From: Hyphomicrobiaceae bacterium
GTDB taxonomy: Bacteria > Pseudomonadota > Alphaproteobacteria > Rhizobiales > Hyphomicrobiaceae
DNA length: 64,000 nt
Direction: 5' to 3'
Assembly: GCA_022842785.1 (NCBI GenBank)
Contig: JALHOW010000003.1
Location: 372,001 to 436,000, forward strand
Every line of letters begins with the position of its first letter. The stretch's first letter is position 1. The translations under genes and the position numbers were made by a program. The notes below the pieces were generated by a model. That model had not been told where the DNA came from, searched no databases, and worked only from the letters and a program-made list of their open reading frames with translations. This document shows positions 16,061 through 25,942 of the stretch, one piece after another.

Positions 16061-19000
16061 GCATCGCCAACCTCGAACGACTTCTTCGCGAGACCACGGC
16101 CGCGCAGAACAGCGCCGCCGATCCTCATGCCTCCGCCTGGGTCAGCGCCAATGCCGGCACGGGCAAGACGCATGTCCTGACCTCGCGCGTGCTCCGTCTC
16201 CTGCTTGCCGGCACGAAGCCCGAGCGCATTCTCTGCCTGACGTTCACCAAGGCCGCGGCAACGGAGATGTCGACGCGCGTCTTCAAACGCCTTGCCGAGT
16301 GGGCGAGCGCGCCGGAGCCTGATCTCGTCGCGAAGCTCGACGAGCTGCTCGGCCATGCGCCAAACGACGACGAGCGTGCGCGTGCGCGCCAGCTCTTTGC
16401 GCTCGCCATCGAGACGCCCGGCGGGCTCAAGGTGCAAACCATTCATGCCTTCTGCGAGCGGCTCCTGCAGCGCTTTCCACTCGAGGCCGGTGTGCCGCCC
16501 GGGTTCACCGTGCTCGACGACGCGCACGCGCGTGCCCTCATGCGCGAGGCCACGGATGCGACGCTCGGCGTTGCTGCCGAGAAGCGCGGCTCGCCATTGC
16601 ACAATGCGCTGCGTGCGGTTGTCGCCTATGCCGCTGACGAACGCTTCGATCAGCTCCTCGGCGCCATGATCGCAAAGCGCGACTGGCTCGATGCCGCGCG
16701 CCCCGAAGTCGTCAAGGGCGTCTCATCATTCGATGCGGTCGAGGCTCGCTATCGTGCGGCGCTCGGCATTCGCCGGGGCATCACGCTTGCTGACGTGCTC
16801 GCAGCGATTGGTGCGGTGCTGCCGCCAGATATTCGCAGCCGCGCGATCACGGCACTGAGCGGCGGCTCCGCGAACGATACGAAAGCAGCGGAGCGCCTGA
16901 GGCTCGCGGCGGGCGCAAGCAATCCGGCGGCGATGGCTGCAGCGCTCGCCGACTTCTTTCTCAATGGTGATGGAGAGCCGCGAAAAAACCTCGTTACGAA
17001 GGCCACGGCCACTGCAAATCCAGGGTTCAAGGAGCAACTGGACGCCGCGCAGAACCGCTTCATCGCCCTCGACGACGAGCGCCGCGCGCTCGACGCGCTC
17101 GATGCCTCGCTTGCGCTCCTGCATCTTGCTCACGAGGTGCGCAACGCGTTCTCAGGCCTGAAGGCGCGGCGCGCCGCGCTCGACTACGACGATCTCATCA
17201 TGAAGGCAGCGGTGCTTCTGGCGGGCGATATCGGTGGCGTACCGCAATGGGTGCACTACAAGCTCGACGGTGGTCTCAGCCATATCCTCGTGGACGAAGC
17301 GCAGGACACGAGCCCCATGCAATGGCGCGTCGTTGCGGGCCTCGCCGGAGAATTCTTCAGCGACAGCGCCGGTCATGGCGATGGACCGCGAACGATCTTC
17401 GCGGTCGGTGACGAAAAGCAGTCGATCTACGGCTTTCAGGGCGCGGCGCCGCACAAGCTGGCCGAAGTCGGCGCTCACTTTGCCGCACACGCACGCGAGG
17501 TCGATCACCGCTGGCACGCCGTGCCCCTCACGCTCTCCTTCCGCTCGGCGCCGCCCGTGCTGGCTGCCGTCGATGCCGTCTTTGCCGATTCACAGCGCAC
17601 GCCGGGCGTGACATTCGCGGGCGGCGCCATCCGCCATGAGCCGCACCGCCAGGGCCATGCGGGCCTCGTCGAGATCTGGGAGCCGGAAGCGCCCGCCGAG
17701 GCAGAAGAGACCGATGCCTTCACGCCGCTCGACGAGCGATCGACGCCATCGGCTGCCTCGCGGCTCGCTGCGCGCATTGCCGGGCAGATCCGGCAGTGGC
17801 TCGACACAGGCGAACGCCTCGAGAGCGAAGATAGGCCGATCGAAGCGGGCGACATTCTCATTCTCGTGCGGCGCCGCGGTGCGCTCGCGCCGGCCCTCAT
17901 TGCAGCACTGAAGCAGCAGGGCATCGCGGTTTCCGGCGCCGACCGCATGGCGCTCGAACAGCAGATCGCCATTCAGGATCTCATGGCCGTCGGCGAGGTG
18001 GTTCTGCTGCCCGAGGATGATCTGGCATTGGCCTCGGTTCTGAAGAGCCCGCTCGTCGGCCTCGACGACGACGATCTCCTGCGCTTTGCACCGGGCCGCA
18101 AAGGATCTCTCTGGACAGCGCTCCTTGCAGCCGCGGATGCGGGCGACGCACGCCTTGCCACTGCCGCGGGCATCGTCAAGCAGTGGCGGCGCAGCGCTGA
18201 CTTCCGCCCCCCCTTCGAATTCTACGCCGAGTTACTGGACGGACCAGCGGGCGGCCGCGCCCGACTCATCGCGCGGCTTGGCCCGGAAGCGGCGGACGCG
18301 ATCGACGAATTCATGAACCTCGCGCTCCGCTATGACGAGGCCGAGCCTCCCTCCCTACAGGGCTTTCTCGATGTGCTCCGGCAGAGCCAGCGCGAGATCA
18401 AGCGCGACCTCGAGCATGGCGGCAATCTCGTGCGCGTCATGACCGTGCATGGCGCCAAGGGCTTGGAGGCGCCGATCGTATTCCTGCCCGATACGTGCAG
18501 CACGCAAGCGGGCGGTGTGCGCGGCGGTCTCGTCGAGCTCACGGATGCGATCGGCAATGCAAGCGGCGTCCATCCCATTGTCTGGCCGCCCTCGAAAGGT
18601 GCCGGGCGCGTTGCGGCTATCGCGGACGCGCGTCGTGAAGCGACTGCCGCGGAAACAGAGGAACGCAATCGACTGCTCTACGTGGCGCTGACACGCGCGC
18701 GCGATCGCCTCTATGTCTGTGGCTATGACGGCAAGAAGACCCGGCCCGCCGACTGCTGGTATGAGCTGATCCGGACGGGTCTCGCGAATGAGCTCGTCGC
18801 GCACAAGGATGCCGAGGGGCGCCCGCTCCACCGCCTTGCCGAGCCCCAGCGCGTCCCGCCCAAGGTGCGCAAGGCGGCGCCCGACCTCGATGCGGCACCG
18901 GAGACGCTCCCCGAATGGACACAGCGCAGGGCGCCGCGCGAACCCGCGCTGGCAGTCCCGATTGCGCCCTCGCGACTCGCACCGCTCGATATCGACGCCG

Positions 19001-19617
19001 AAGGCGAACCAACCGAGCCCACCGTCGCAGCCGCCGACCGGCCAGCGCGCCCTGCCGTACGCGGGACCGGCATCGGCGGCGAGAACCGCTTCCTGCGCGG
19101 TACGCTCACGCATACGCTGCTCCAGTATCTCCCGACCTGCCCGCAGGCCGACTGGAAGCGCGCTGCCACGGCTTTCCTGGAAACGCGTGGGAGCGCCCTC
19201 CCTAGCCGCGTTCGCACGAGCATCGTGCGCGAGACGATCGCTGTGCTGACGGATCCCGGCTTTGCTCCGGTCTTCGGGCCGCGCTCACGCGCGGAGGTAG
19301 CGATCATCGCGGAGATCCCGTCGCCCGCCGGCGCAGGTCCACCGCTGCGCATTGCCGGCCAGATCGACAGGCTCGTCGAACTGGACGGCGAGATCCTCAT
19401 TGTGGATTACAAGACGAACCGTCCGCCCCCGCTCGATCTCTCCGAGGTCCCCCTCGCCTACGTTCATCAGCTCGCTGCTTACCGCTTGGCTGTGCAGCGC
19501 GTATTTGGTGTTGCGAACGTCCGCGCCGCGCTGCTGTGGACCGAAGGGCCGAGGCTGATGGAGTTTCCCACAGCATCACTCGAGCGGGCAAAAGAGGGCT
19601 TGTTCACGCCGAATTGA
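16057..19617 (+). CDS. addA: Double-strand break repair helicase AddA
   Basis: The 1186-residue UvrD/Rep-type helicase and nuclease subunit of AddAB. Walker A is ASANAGTGKT-like (SANAGTGKTHV, residues about 29-39). Later helicase motifs include VDEAQDTSPMQW, GDEKQSIYGFQGA and TVHGAKGLEAPIVFLPD. The C-terminal nuclease domain shows AGQIDRLVEL and LIVDYKTNRPP. Length matches the alphaproteobacterial family. It is translationally coupled to addB and followed 112 bp later by trxA, a conserved order. Confidence 0.96.
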   Translation: MSIANLERLLRETTAAQNSAADPHASAWVSANAGTGKTHVLTSRVLRLLLAGTKPERILCLTFTKAAATEMSTRVFKRLAEWASAPEPDLVAKLDELLGHAPNDDERARARQLFALAIETPGGLKVQTIHAFCERLLQRFPLEAGVPPGFTVLDDAHARALMREATDATLGVAAEKRGSPLHNALRAVVAYAADERFDQLLGAMIAKRDWLDAARPEVVKGVSSFDAVEARYRAALGIRRGITLADVLAAIGAVLPPDIRSRAITALSGGSANDTKAAERLRLAAGASNPAAMAAALADFFLNGDGEPRKNLVTKATATANPGFKEQLDAAQNRFIALDDERRALDALDASLALLHLAHEVRNAFSGLKARRAALDYDDLIMKAAVLLAGDIGGVPQWVHYKLDGGLSHILVDEAQDTSPMQWRVVAGLAGEFFSDSAGHGDGPRTIFAVGDEKQSIYGFQGAAPHKLAEVGAHFAAHAREVDHRWHAVPLTLSFRSAPPVLAAVDAVFADSQRTPGVTFAGGAIRHEPHRQGHAGLVEIWEPEAPAEAEETDAFTPLDERSTPSAASRLAARIAGQIRQWLDTGERLESEDRPIEAGDILILVRRRGALAPALIAALKQQGIAVSGADRMALEQQIAIQDLMAVGEVVLLPEDDLALASVLKSPLVGLDDDDLLRFAPGRKGSLWTALLAAADAGDARLATAAGIVKQWRRSADFRPPFEFYAELLDGPAGGRARLIARLGPEAADAIDEFMNLALRYDEAEPPSLQGFLDVLRQSQREIKRDLEHGGNLVRVMTVHGAKGLEAPIVFLPDTCSTQAGGVRGGLVELTDAIGNASGVHPIVWPPSKGAGRVAAIADARREATAAETEERNRLLYVALTRARDRLYVCGYDGKKTRPADCWYELIRTGLANELVAHKDAEGRPLHRLAEPQRVPPKVRKAAPDLDAAPETLPEWTQRRAPREPALAVPIAPSRLAPLDIDAEGEPTEPTVAAADRPARPAVRGTGIGGENRFLRGTLTHTLLQYLPTCPQADWKRAATAFLETRGSALPSRVRTSIVRETIAVLTDPGFAPVFGPRSRAEVAIIAEIPSPAGAGPPLRIAGQIDRLVELDGEILIVDYKTNRPPPLDLSEVPLAYVHQLAAYRLAVQRVFGVANVRAALLWTEGPRLMEFPTASLERAKEGLFTPN

Positions 19618-19729
19618 GGTCAACTTGACGCATGAGGATGCAATGCCTACCTAACTGCTAACGCGGCGCTTCAGTCGCATCCCCTCCCGTGCAGGCCTGC
19701 ACGCGGCTCACTCTCGAGGAGACACCTAA

Positions 19730-20050
19730 ATGACTGCGTTCGTTACCGACGCAAACTTCGAAGACGAGGTCATCAAATCGTCCGAACCGGTCGTGGTCGA
19801 CTTCTTCGCCGAGTGGTGCGGCCCCTGCAAAGCTATGGCGCCCGCGCTCGATCAGGTTGCGCAGGAAATGGCCGGCAAGGTGAAGGTCGTGAAGATCGAC
19901 GTAGACCAGAACCCGGCGATCACGCAGCGCTTTCGCATCCAGGCCATGCCGACGCTGCTCATATTCAAGGATGGCAAGGTTGCGGCCCAGCAGGTCGGCG
20001 CGCTCGTGCAGAAGCGCAAGCTCGAAGACTGGATCAACGCCTCGATCTGA
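19730..20050 (+). CDS. trxA: Thioredoxin
   Basis: A 106-residue thioredoxin, the general cytosolic disulfide reductase. The active site WCGPCK is at residues 29-34, with the cis-proline in QAMPTLLIF. No signal peptide is present. GAGGAGAC precedes the ATG. It lies in the same direction as addA but after a 112-bp gap, so it may have its own promoter. A strong terminator follows. Confidence 0.97.
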   Translation: MTAFVTDANFEDEVIKSSEPVVVDFFAEWCGPCKAMAPALDQVAQEMAGKVKVVKIDVDQNPAITQRFRIQAMPTLLIFKDGKVAAQQVGALVQKRKLEDWINASI

Positions 20051-20096
20051 TCGGCGTTGCGGTACCTCTTCCGGCCAAAACTCTCCCGAAATGACA

Positions 20097-20129
20097 AGAG
20101 CCCTGCGCATCTCATGCGCGGGGCTCTTT
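20097..20129 (+). terminator. Rho-independent terminator after trxA
   Basis: A near-perfect 13-bp stem (AGAGCCC plus TGCGCA, paired with TGCGCG plus GGGCTCT, one wobble) with a 5-base loop lies 46 bp after the trxA stop and is followed by TTT. It ends the murU-addB-addA-trxA block and faces the convergent DUF1194 gene. Confidence 0.85.
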
Positions 20130-20162
20130 GGCTATTGAGGCAATGTCCGACGGGAGCGCGGT

Positions 20163-21002
20163 CTATTCGCGGAAGCGACCGTCGATGTACATGCGCCAGA
20201 GCTTCTCGCCGATCATGCAGTCGCTACGCTCCGGCGAGGGGAAAGACATCTGCGTGCGAATGAAGCGAGGCTCGCCGTCCTGCGCGGGCGTCAGATTCGC
20301 GATTTCCAGAATGAGCTTGCGCCGGATCGCGGGCCCGAACTCGGCGCGCGCGCGGACCGGGATAACGAAGCTACCGAACCCGCCTATGACGCAGTCCGTG
20401 TAGTACTTGTCGAGATCGTTGATATCGAAAAAGCCGGACCTTTGGTTCGGCTTCAGGATGATCGGCAGGCCGTTGATGACGATGCCGTCCTTGACGGCAC
20501 GGTCGCGCGCCACCTCAACCGGGCCGCCCGAATTGTTGGGCCCATCCCCCGACACGTCGATAACCTTGCGCGTGCCCTTGAAGCCCTGTGTGCCAAACTG
20601 GCGAGCCGAGAAATCGATCGCGCCGGAGAGCGACGTCATGCGCTCGCGCGAGATCGGCATCTTTTCGAGCTTGGCGGCGAAGGCCTCGATCGCCTCGGGA
20701 CTGTCGATCAGCGTCCACGGCATGACGATCTGCTGGATGAGCTGGCCTGCCCATTCGACGTACATGAGCGCGATGCGGCCTGTGCCACCACTGCTGATGG
20801 CCTTCCACACTTCGGGATCACGCAGAGCGCTGACGTAGCCTTCGCGCTGGAGCTGCTGCTCGTCGAGATCCATGGACCAGGAGACGTCCACGGCCAACAC
20901 GAGCTCGAGATCTACTTGCTCATCGGCGCGCAATGGCGCGATGGCGCCAATGGTCACCACCGCCGCGAGCAAAGCCACTATGCATGTCCGAAATGCCCAC
21001 AT
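20163..21002 (-). CDS. DUF1194 (von Willebrand A-like) secreted protein
   Basis: A 279-residue protein with a signal peptide (hydrophobic segment in the first 22 residues, ending near LRA-DE). The body is a von Willebrand factor A-like domain of the DUF1194 family: the metal-dependent adhesion motif reads LAVDVSWSMD, and a later SGDGPNNSGG supplies the second metal loop. The C-terminal FIRTQMSFPSPERSDC region is typical of the family. It should act in the periplasm or outside the cell, perhaps as a protein-binding factor. The precise role is unknown. It is transcribed toward trxA. Confidence 0.85.
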   Translation of the reverse strand: MWAFRTCIVALLAAVVTIGAIAPLRADEQVDLELVLAVDVSWSMDLDEQQLQREGYVSALRDPEVWKAISSGGTGRIALMYVEWAGQLIQQIVMPWTLIDSPEAIEAFAAKLEKMPISRERMTSLSGAIDFSARQFGTQGFKGTRKVIDVSGDGPNNSGGPVEVARDRAVKDGIVINGLPIILKPNQRSGFFDINDLDKYYTDCVIGGFGSFVIPVRARAEFGPAIRRKLILEIANLTPAQDGEPRFIRTQMSFPSPERSDCMIGEKLWRMYIDGRFRE

Positions 21003-21135
21003 GCACCAATCGATGCATGGGCCACTTGGAGTGGCAAATCACGATTCGTTTTACGCACATGCGCCATTTCACGCGCGGCATCGCTCGCGGGTTTCGCCGA
21101 ACGAATGCCTTTCATCACGGCAACGCGGCGCCAGT

Positions 21136-21681
21136 TCAGCCTTCCAGCTCGAGTTCCGCGTCGCGGACATGAAGGAGCTTGCGGGGATCGGGCTCAGTGC
21201 GGATCGGCACGCAGAGTTGCGTCAGCCACTCACTCTTGGGCGTCTTCGCCGGATCGTTGAGATAGATTTCCATGAGCGGACGGGAGCTATCGACACGGAG
21301 CTGCTCCGCCTCCGCCCACTGGGAGCACATATAGCGAAAGCCGTCGCTGATCTGTCCGTAACAGCCTTTGAGAAATCCCTGGGCGTATGCGCCGCCCGGC
21401 GTGACCTTGCGCCTGATGCCAAGCTCGGGATCGGCCCTGAGCCCCGGCACGAGTTCGACGCAGGCGTCGTAGCGCAGCGCCGCCGCATCTGTGGATCGCG
21501 AGCAGTCATGGATGATGCCGTAGGCGCGCGGGCCAAATTTGCGCAGATCGCCCGCGTCGAGCCAGCCGAGCATCGTGCCCCACGCATCCTTCACGGACCG
21601 GTCGTATGGCCCGGTCGCGCGGAAATGCAGTACGGGCTTCGGCCGCAAATACACAAAACGAATATGCACCTTCCCCTCCAC
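21136..21681 (-). CDS. GyrI-like effector-binding domain protein
   Basis: A protein of up to 181 residues that looks like the GyrI/SbmC-type small-molecule-binding fold found in gyrase inhibitors and at the C terminus of AraC regulators. The pattern KPVLHFRATGPYDRS near the N terminus, YGIIHDCS in the middle and LCVPI near the end is characteristic. There is no DNA-binding domain. The start is uncertain: GTG at 21681 was used, and further in-frame GTG codons at 21669 and 21654 follow a GGAGGGGAAG stretch. Ligand and partner are unknown. Confidence 0.65.
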   Translation of the reverse strand: MEGKVHIRFVYLRPKPVLHFRATGPYDRSVKDAWGTMLGWLDAGDLRKFGPRAYGIIHDCSRSTDAAALRYDACVELVPGLRADPELGIRRKVTPGGAYAQGFLKGCYGQISDGFRYMCSQWAEAEQLRVDSSRPLMEIYLNDPAKTPKSEWLTQLCVPIRTEPDPRKLLHVRDAELELEG

Positions 21682-21774
21682 CGATACGCGGGTAGGCTCG
21701 ACCCCGATCCCAACTCGCGCTCGGATAGGAATAGTACGAATTGATTTAATGCCGTTTAAGTTACTCCGGAGACT

Positions 21775-22602
21775 TCATTTCAACTTGAAGCCTCGCGCGT
21801 TAACGAAGCGGCCGAAGTCGGCGCGCTCGGGTTCGGCGTATTGGCGAGCCTTATCCTCTGACCAGCCATAAGAATCGCTTGTGCCGAACCGGGCGACATT
21901 GCGCTGCTGACGGTAAGGAAACACGCCGTTGCGGCGCCGGTCGTAGCCCGAAACAATTTCACGCGTACTGTCGTGGTAACGGTCTCGGTGGAGCGTCGCC
22001 CCGAGTGGCAGGCGCAAGCTGATGTGGGAAGGGCCCTGGGGCCAGCCAAAACCGAGGCCCGCAACAGGGAATACGTGGTCCGGCAGGCCGAGCAGGCCGC
22101 TGACCTCTTCGGCATGGTTGCGGATCACACTTATCGGGCAGCAACCGAGCCCCGCCGCCTCGGCCGCAAGCACGAACGCCGAGAGAGCGATCCCGGCATC
22201 CACCGAGGCATTGAAGAAGGCATCGAGGTGGTCATTCGCAAAGGGGAGGCCCGTCCAGTCGTGCACCTGCCGCTGGCGGCGATTGTTGCCGAGAAAGACG
22301 AGGAGGTGCGGCGCCTTGGGGATCCAGTCCTGATCGGCGAGCAGGGTATTGATGCGGTCGCGTATCGCCTTGTCCTCGACGATCAGGATATCGCGCTGCT
22401 GGAGGTCGCTCTTCGTGGGAGAGGCAAGCGCTAGGGCGGCGAGCGTATCGATGAGAGCCGCCGGCACCGGCTCGTCGCGAAAGCGCCGGCAGACACCGCG
22501 CGAGGCGAGGCCCCGCAAGAAGGCTGAGTTCTCGATCTCCGGGGCCACCGGAAGGGCGAAATCGCCGTAACGGTGGTCGAGCGCTTCCTTGATGCTTCTC
22601 AT
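21775..22602 (-). CDS. Nitroreductase-family FMN oxidoreductase
   Basis: A 275-residue flavin-dependent NADPH oxidoreductase of the NfsA/nitroreductase type. The FMN-binding part shows SRGVCRRFRDEPVP with ASPTKSDLQQRD, and the later GLGCCPISVIRNHAEEV and PVAGLGFGWP match the fold. A long basic C-terminal extension is typical of NfsA-like forms. GAGGGA precedes the ATG. It is only 3 bp downstream of... the order is reversed on this strand: its stop is at 21775 and the uracil-DNA glycosylase stop lies just beyond its start, so the two genes form one unit with the glycosylase first. Physiological substrate is unknown. Confidence 0.88.
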   Translation of the reverse strand: MRSIKEALDHRYGDFALPVAPEIENSAFLRGLASRGVCRRFRDEPVPAALIDTLAALALASPTKSDLQQRDILIVEDKAIRDRINTLLADQDWIPKAPHLLVFLGNNRRQRQVHDWTGLPFANDHLDAFFNASVDAGIALSAFVLAAEAAGLGCCPISVIRNHAEEVSGLLGLPDHVFPVAGLGFGWPQGPSHISLRLPLGATLHRDRYHDSTREIVSGYDRRRNGVFPYRQQRNVARFGTSDSYGWSEDKARQYAEPERADFGRFVNARGFKLK

Positions 22603-22605
22603 TTG

Positions 22606-23505
22606 TTATTTCCCTCGGGAGGCGAGCAGGCGTTCCTGTATGGCCAGCAGGTCGCGCCAGGCAAGCCGCTTGCCGATCGGCGTGCGCAGCAGATAGGCCG
22701 GATGCAGCGTCGGCATGGCCGGCACCTTGCGACCGCCAGTTTCCAACTCCCGCCAGCGCCCACGTGCCCGCATGATGCCGCCCTCGATGCCGAGGAGCGC
22801 CGTTGCAGCCGGGCCGCCGAGCGTCATGAGCACATCGGGCGCGACAAGCTCGATCTGGCGCTCCAGAAAGGGCCGGCAGATCTGCACTTCCTGCGGCGTC
22901 GGCGTGCGGTTTCCGGGCGGGCGCCAGTACACGACGTTGGTGATGTGGACGTCGTCCTCGCTGAGGCCGATCGCGGCGAGCATCTTGTCGAGAAGCTGGC
23001 CGGCACGGCCGACAAAGGGTTTCCCCGCAAAATCCTCCTCGCGGCCCGGCGCCTCGCCGACGATCATCACCCGCGCATCGGCGCGGCCGCGAAAGAAGCA
23101 CAGCGACTTCGCCGTGGCCTTGAGCGCGCAACCGTCGAAGCTCTCGAGCACCGACCTGAGCTCGTCGAGCGTCGCCGCCTTCCGGGCCGCCTGACGCGCG
23201 GAAAGGGCTGCTGCATCGGGTGGGGCTGTCGGAAAGCGCCGCGGCGCCTCGCGAGCCGGCGGCTGGCTCTGATGCCCGACCGGCAGCTCAGATCCGCGAG
23301 CCCCCGGCGCCGGCGACGCGGCAGCGGCCGCAGCGGGCGGCTCGGTCTTTTGCAGCGAGAAGGCCTGTCCTGGCACGGCCCCGTCGCGCGCGAGCCAGTC
23401 GGTCCCGCTCTCGTCGAGCGCACCGTCCACCCCCATCTCGCGCCACCACGCGAGCAGGGTTGCCATTCCGGGCCGATCCTCCTCATCGATCATGAGCGGC
23501 ACCAT
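22606..23505 (-). CDS. Uracil-DNA glycosylase (family 4/SPO1-type)
   Basis: Removes uracil from DNA in base-excision repair. The catalytic motif GEAPGREED and the downstream GKPFVGRAGQLLD are clear, with TNVVYWRPPGNRTPT and the closing LHPAYLLR. The N-terminal third is a Pro/Ala-rich linker not seen in thermophilic family-4 enzymes. Cysteines are present in FDGCALK, SLCFF and ICRPF, so an iron-sulfur cluster is possible but the spacing is not the standard one. The start may be ATG at 23505 or 23493; the open frame upstream of these overlaps the divergent ETF-QO promoter region. Confidence 0.88.
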   Translation of the reverse strand: MVPLMIDEEDRPGMATLLAWWREMGVDGALDESGTDWLARDGAVPGQAFSLQKTEPPAAAAAASPAPGARGSELPVGHQSQPPAREAPRRFPTAPPDAAALSARQAARKAATLDELRSVLESFDGCALKATAKSLCFFRGRADARVMIVGEAPGREEDFAGKPFVGRAGQLLDKMLAAIGLSEDDVHITNVVYWRPPGNRTPTPQEVQICRPFLERQIELVAPDVLMTLGGPAATALLGIEGGIMRARGRWRELETGGRKVPAMPTLHPAYLLRTPIGKRLAWRDLLAIQERLLASRGK

Positions 23506-23641
23506 AGCGCCTGGGCCCTGCCTTGGCATCCCGCACGGTGCACAGGGCCTTGCATCGGCAGCTTGGCGCTTGACCATGCTTGCGCGCCCGACCTATCGAA
23601 CAGCGGGAAGCACACTGGAATGGATCGAAGGACAGCGCACG

Positions 23642-25324
23642 ATGACCGACGAGCAGACCGAGCTGCCGCCGCGCGAAGGCATGGAGTTCGACGTAGTGGT
23701 GGTGGGCGCGGGCCCGGCAGGCCTTGCGACGGCCATCCGCCTGCGCCAGCTCGCCGCCGAGCGCGGGCAGGAAGTCTCGGTCGTGGTGCTCGAGAAGGGC
23801 TCGGAGGTCGGCGCGCACATTCTCTCCGGGGCGGTCATCGACCCCGTCGGCCTCAATGCGCTGATCCCGGACTGGAAGGCGAAGGGGGCACCTCTGGAGA
23901 CGCAGGTCACGGAGGACCGCTTCATCTATCTCGGACCTGCCGGTGAGATGCGCCTCCCGAACATCGGCATGCCGCCGCTGATGAACAATCATGGCAACTA
24001 CATCGGCAGCCTCGGTAATCTCTGCCGCTGGCTCGGCGAGCAGGCGGCCGAGCTCGGCGTCGAGGTCTATCCGGGTTTTGCTGCCTCGGAAGTGCTGTAC
24101 GACGAGGAGAACCGCGTCGTCGGCGTCGCAACGGGCGACATGGGCATCGGCCGCGACGGCCAGCCGACGGACAACTTTACGCGCGGGATGGAGCTGCGCG
24201 GCAAATACACGGTCATTGCCGAGGGCGCACGCGGCTCATTGGCGAAGCAGCTCATCACCCGCTTTGCCCTCGATGGCGACAGCGATCCGCAGAAATACGG
24301 CATCGGCCTGAAAGAGCTGTGGGAGGTCGCGCCCGAGAAGCATCGCCCCGGCCTCGTCCAGCACACGCTCGGCTGGCCGCTCGACGATGCCACGGGTGGT
24401 GGCTCGTTCCTCTATCACTACGGCGAGAACCTCGTCTCCGTGGGCTTCGTCGTCCATCTGAACTATCAGAACCCCTACCTCGCGCCCTTCGAGGAATTCC
24501 AGCGCTTCAAGACACATCCCGCCATTCGCGACGTGTTCGCGGGCGGCAAGCGCATTGCCTATGGCGCGCGCGCCATCACCGAGGGCGGCTGGCAGTCCAT
24601 CCCCAAGCTCACATTCCCCGGCGGCGTACTCGTCGGCTGCTCGGCGGGCTTCGTGAACGTGCCGCGCATCAAGGGATCGCACAACGCGATCCTCTCAGGC
24701 ATTCACGCGGCGGAGGCGGCCTTCGAGGCCATCGTCGCCGGGCGCCAGCACGACAAGCTCGACACCTACGAGACCGCCGTACGCACCGGCCCCATTGCCA
24801 AGGACCTGAAGCCCGTCCGCAATGCCAAGCCCCTGCTCGCGCGCTTCGGCACGCGCATCGGCACATTCCTCTCCGGCGCCGACATGTGGCTCAACACCAT
24901 CATTCCAGGTATCGGCCTCGGCTATACGCTGCGCCACGGCAAACCCGACAGCGCCACCCTCAAGCGCGCTTCGCAGGCCAAGAAGATCGAATACCCGCGC
25001 CCCGATGGCGTGCTGACATTCGACCGCCTGACGAGCGTCTCCTTCTCGGCCACCAATCACGAGGAAGACCAGCCGATCCATTTGACGCTCAAGGATCCGA
25101 CGATCCCGATCGCGCATAATCTTCCTGAGTACGCGGAGCCGGCGCAGCGCTACTGCCCGGCTGGCGTCTACGAGGTGGTCGACGGCGACGATGGCAAACC
25201 GCGCTTCCAGATCAATGCGCAGAATTGCGTCCACTGCAAAACGTGCGACATCAAGGATCCGGCCCAGAATATCAATTGGGTCGTGCCCGAAGGTGGCGGC
25301 GGGCCGAACTATCCCGGGATGTAG
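23642..25324 (+). CDS. Electron transfer flavoprotein-ubiquinone oxidoreductase
   Basis: This 560-residue enzyme passes electrons from ETF, reduced by acyl-CoA and amino-acid dehydrogenases, to ubiquinone at the inner membrane. The FAD loop is VVVGAGPAGLATA near residue 20. The C-terminal ferredoxin-like part has the four cluster cysteines: RYCPAG and NCVHCKTCDIKDP. The length agrees with bacterial ETF-QO. ATG at 23642 is chosen over upstream in-frame starts because the protein then begins with a normal short N terminus. It is divergent from the uracil-DNA glycosylase. Confidence 0.96.
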   Translation: MTDEQTELPPREGMEFDVVVVGAGPAGLATAIRLRQLAAERGQEVSVVVLEKGSEVGAHILSGAVIDPVGLNALIPDWKAKGAPLETQVTEDRFIYLGPAGEMRLPNIGMPPLMNNHGNYIGSLGNLCRWLGEQAAELGVEVYPGFAASEVLYDEENRVVGVATGDMGIGRDGQPTDNFTRGMELRGKYTVIAEGARGSLAKQLITRFALDGDSDPQKYGIGLKELWEVAPEKHRPGLVQHTLGWPLDDATGGGSFLYHYGENLVSVGFVVHLNYQNPYLAPFEEFQRFKTHPAIRDVFAGGKRIAYGARAITEGGWQSIPKLTFPGGVLVGCSAGFVNVPRIKGSHNAILSGIHAAEAAFEAIVAGRQHDKLDTYETAVRTGPIAKDLKPVRNAKPLLARFGTRIGTFLSGADMWLNTIIPGIGLGYTLRHGKPDSATLKRASQAKKIEYPRPDGVLTFDRLTSVSFSATNHEEDQPIHLTLKDPTIPIAHNLPEYAEPAQRYCPAGVYEVVDGDDGKPRFQINAQNCVHCKTCDIKDPAQNINWVVPEGGGGPNYPGM

Positions 25325-25327
25325 GGC

Positions 25328-25405
25328 GCTTCGTTCGCGCCTGCGGCGCGAGCGAGGCTAGCCTCGCGCTCCACCGTGCCGGAGGCGCGTCTTCGACACG
25401 ACGAG
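25328..25405. repeat. Intergenic palindromic repeat, partial copy
   Basis: Directly after the ETF-QO stop is a block with GCGCCTGCGGCGC, the stem GCGAGGCTAGCCTCGC and a GTGCCGGAGGCGCGTCTTC...GACGAC end. Read on the minus strand it lines up with the copy at 37.9 kb: CGTCGTGT, GAAGAC, CGCGCC and the closing CGCGCCGCAGGCGCG are shared. It may also serve as a transcription end for ETF-QO. Confidence 0.55.
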
Positions 25406-25498
25406 GGACACCTTCCCGGCCCCATCGGCTTTTATGAATTTGAGGCCAGCCAAAGTGGGCGCCGGATTGATGCGGGCGAGAGGGAAAGAGCAGATCAC

Positions 25499-25855
25499 AT
25501 GCAGATGAAGTTGGCTTTGGGTAGCGCGCTTGCAGCAGGCGCGTTGATGCTCGGATCGACTGCTGCTTCAGCGCAGGCCTACGTCGGAACGTGGGGCACG
25601 AATGCTGCGCAGTGCCGCATCGACCAGAGCCGGCAGAATGCGCCGCTCATTCTCTCGCGCAATCGCTATGACCAGCACGAGGCCCACTGCACATTCGCAA
25701 GCGTGCAGAAGACAGGTTCGGCGTCATGGCGGATGCGGGCGCGTTGCAGCGTCGAGGGCGACCGGCAGGCGCACACGTTCGACATATCCGTCGACGGCCG
25801 CACGCTCACGCTGCGCGACGGGTATGGCGCCCGGCGTCTTGTGCGATGTCGCTAG
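25499..25855 (+). CDS. Small secreted protein of unknown function
   Basis: An 118-residue protein with a clear signal peptide (hydrophobic core LALGSALAAGALML, cleavage expected after ASAQA). The mature part is about 93 residues with four cysteines, which could form disulfides in the periplasm. The sequence begins YVGTWG, a common beginning for small beta-sheet secreted proteins. GAGGGAAAGAG lies about 8 bases upstream of the ATG. I do not recognise a family with confidence. It follows ETF-QO but the repeat in between makes co-transcription unlikely. Confidence 0.7.
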   Translation: MQMKLALGSALAAGALMLGSTAASAQAYVGTWGTNAAQCRIDQSRQNAPLILSRNRYDQHEAHCTFASVQKTGSASWRMRARCSVEGDRQAHTFDISVDGRTLTLRDGYGARRLVRCR

Positions 25856-25942
25856 TCAGCGCGGATGGCCGCCGCGGGCATCCCACAGAAGCCACGGTCA
25901 TGAGCGCGCAATCGCGCGCCGGCCGGTAGGCCGTGCCAACAA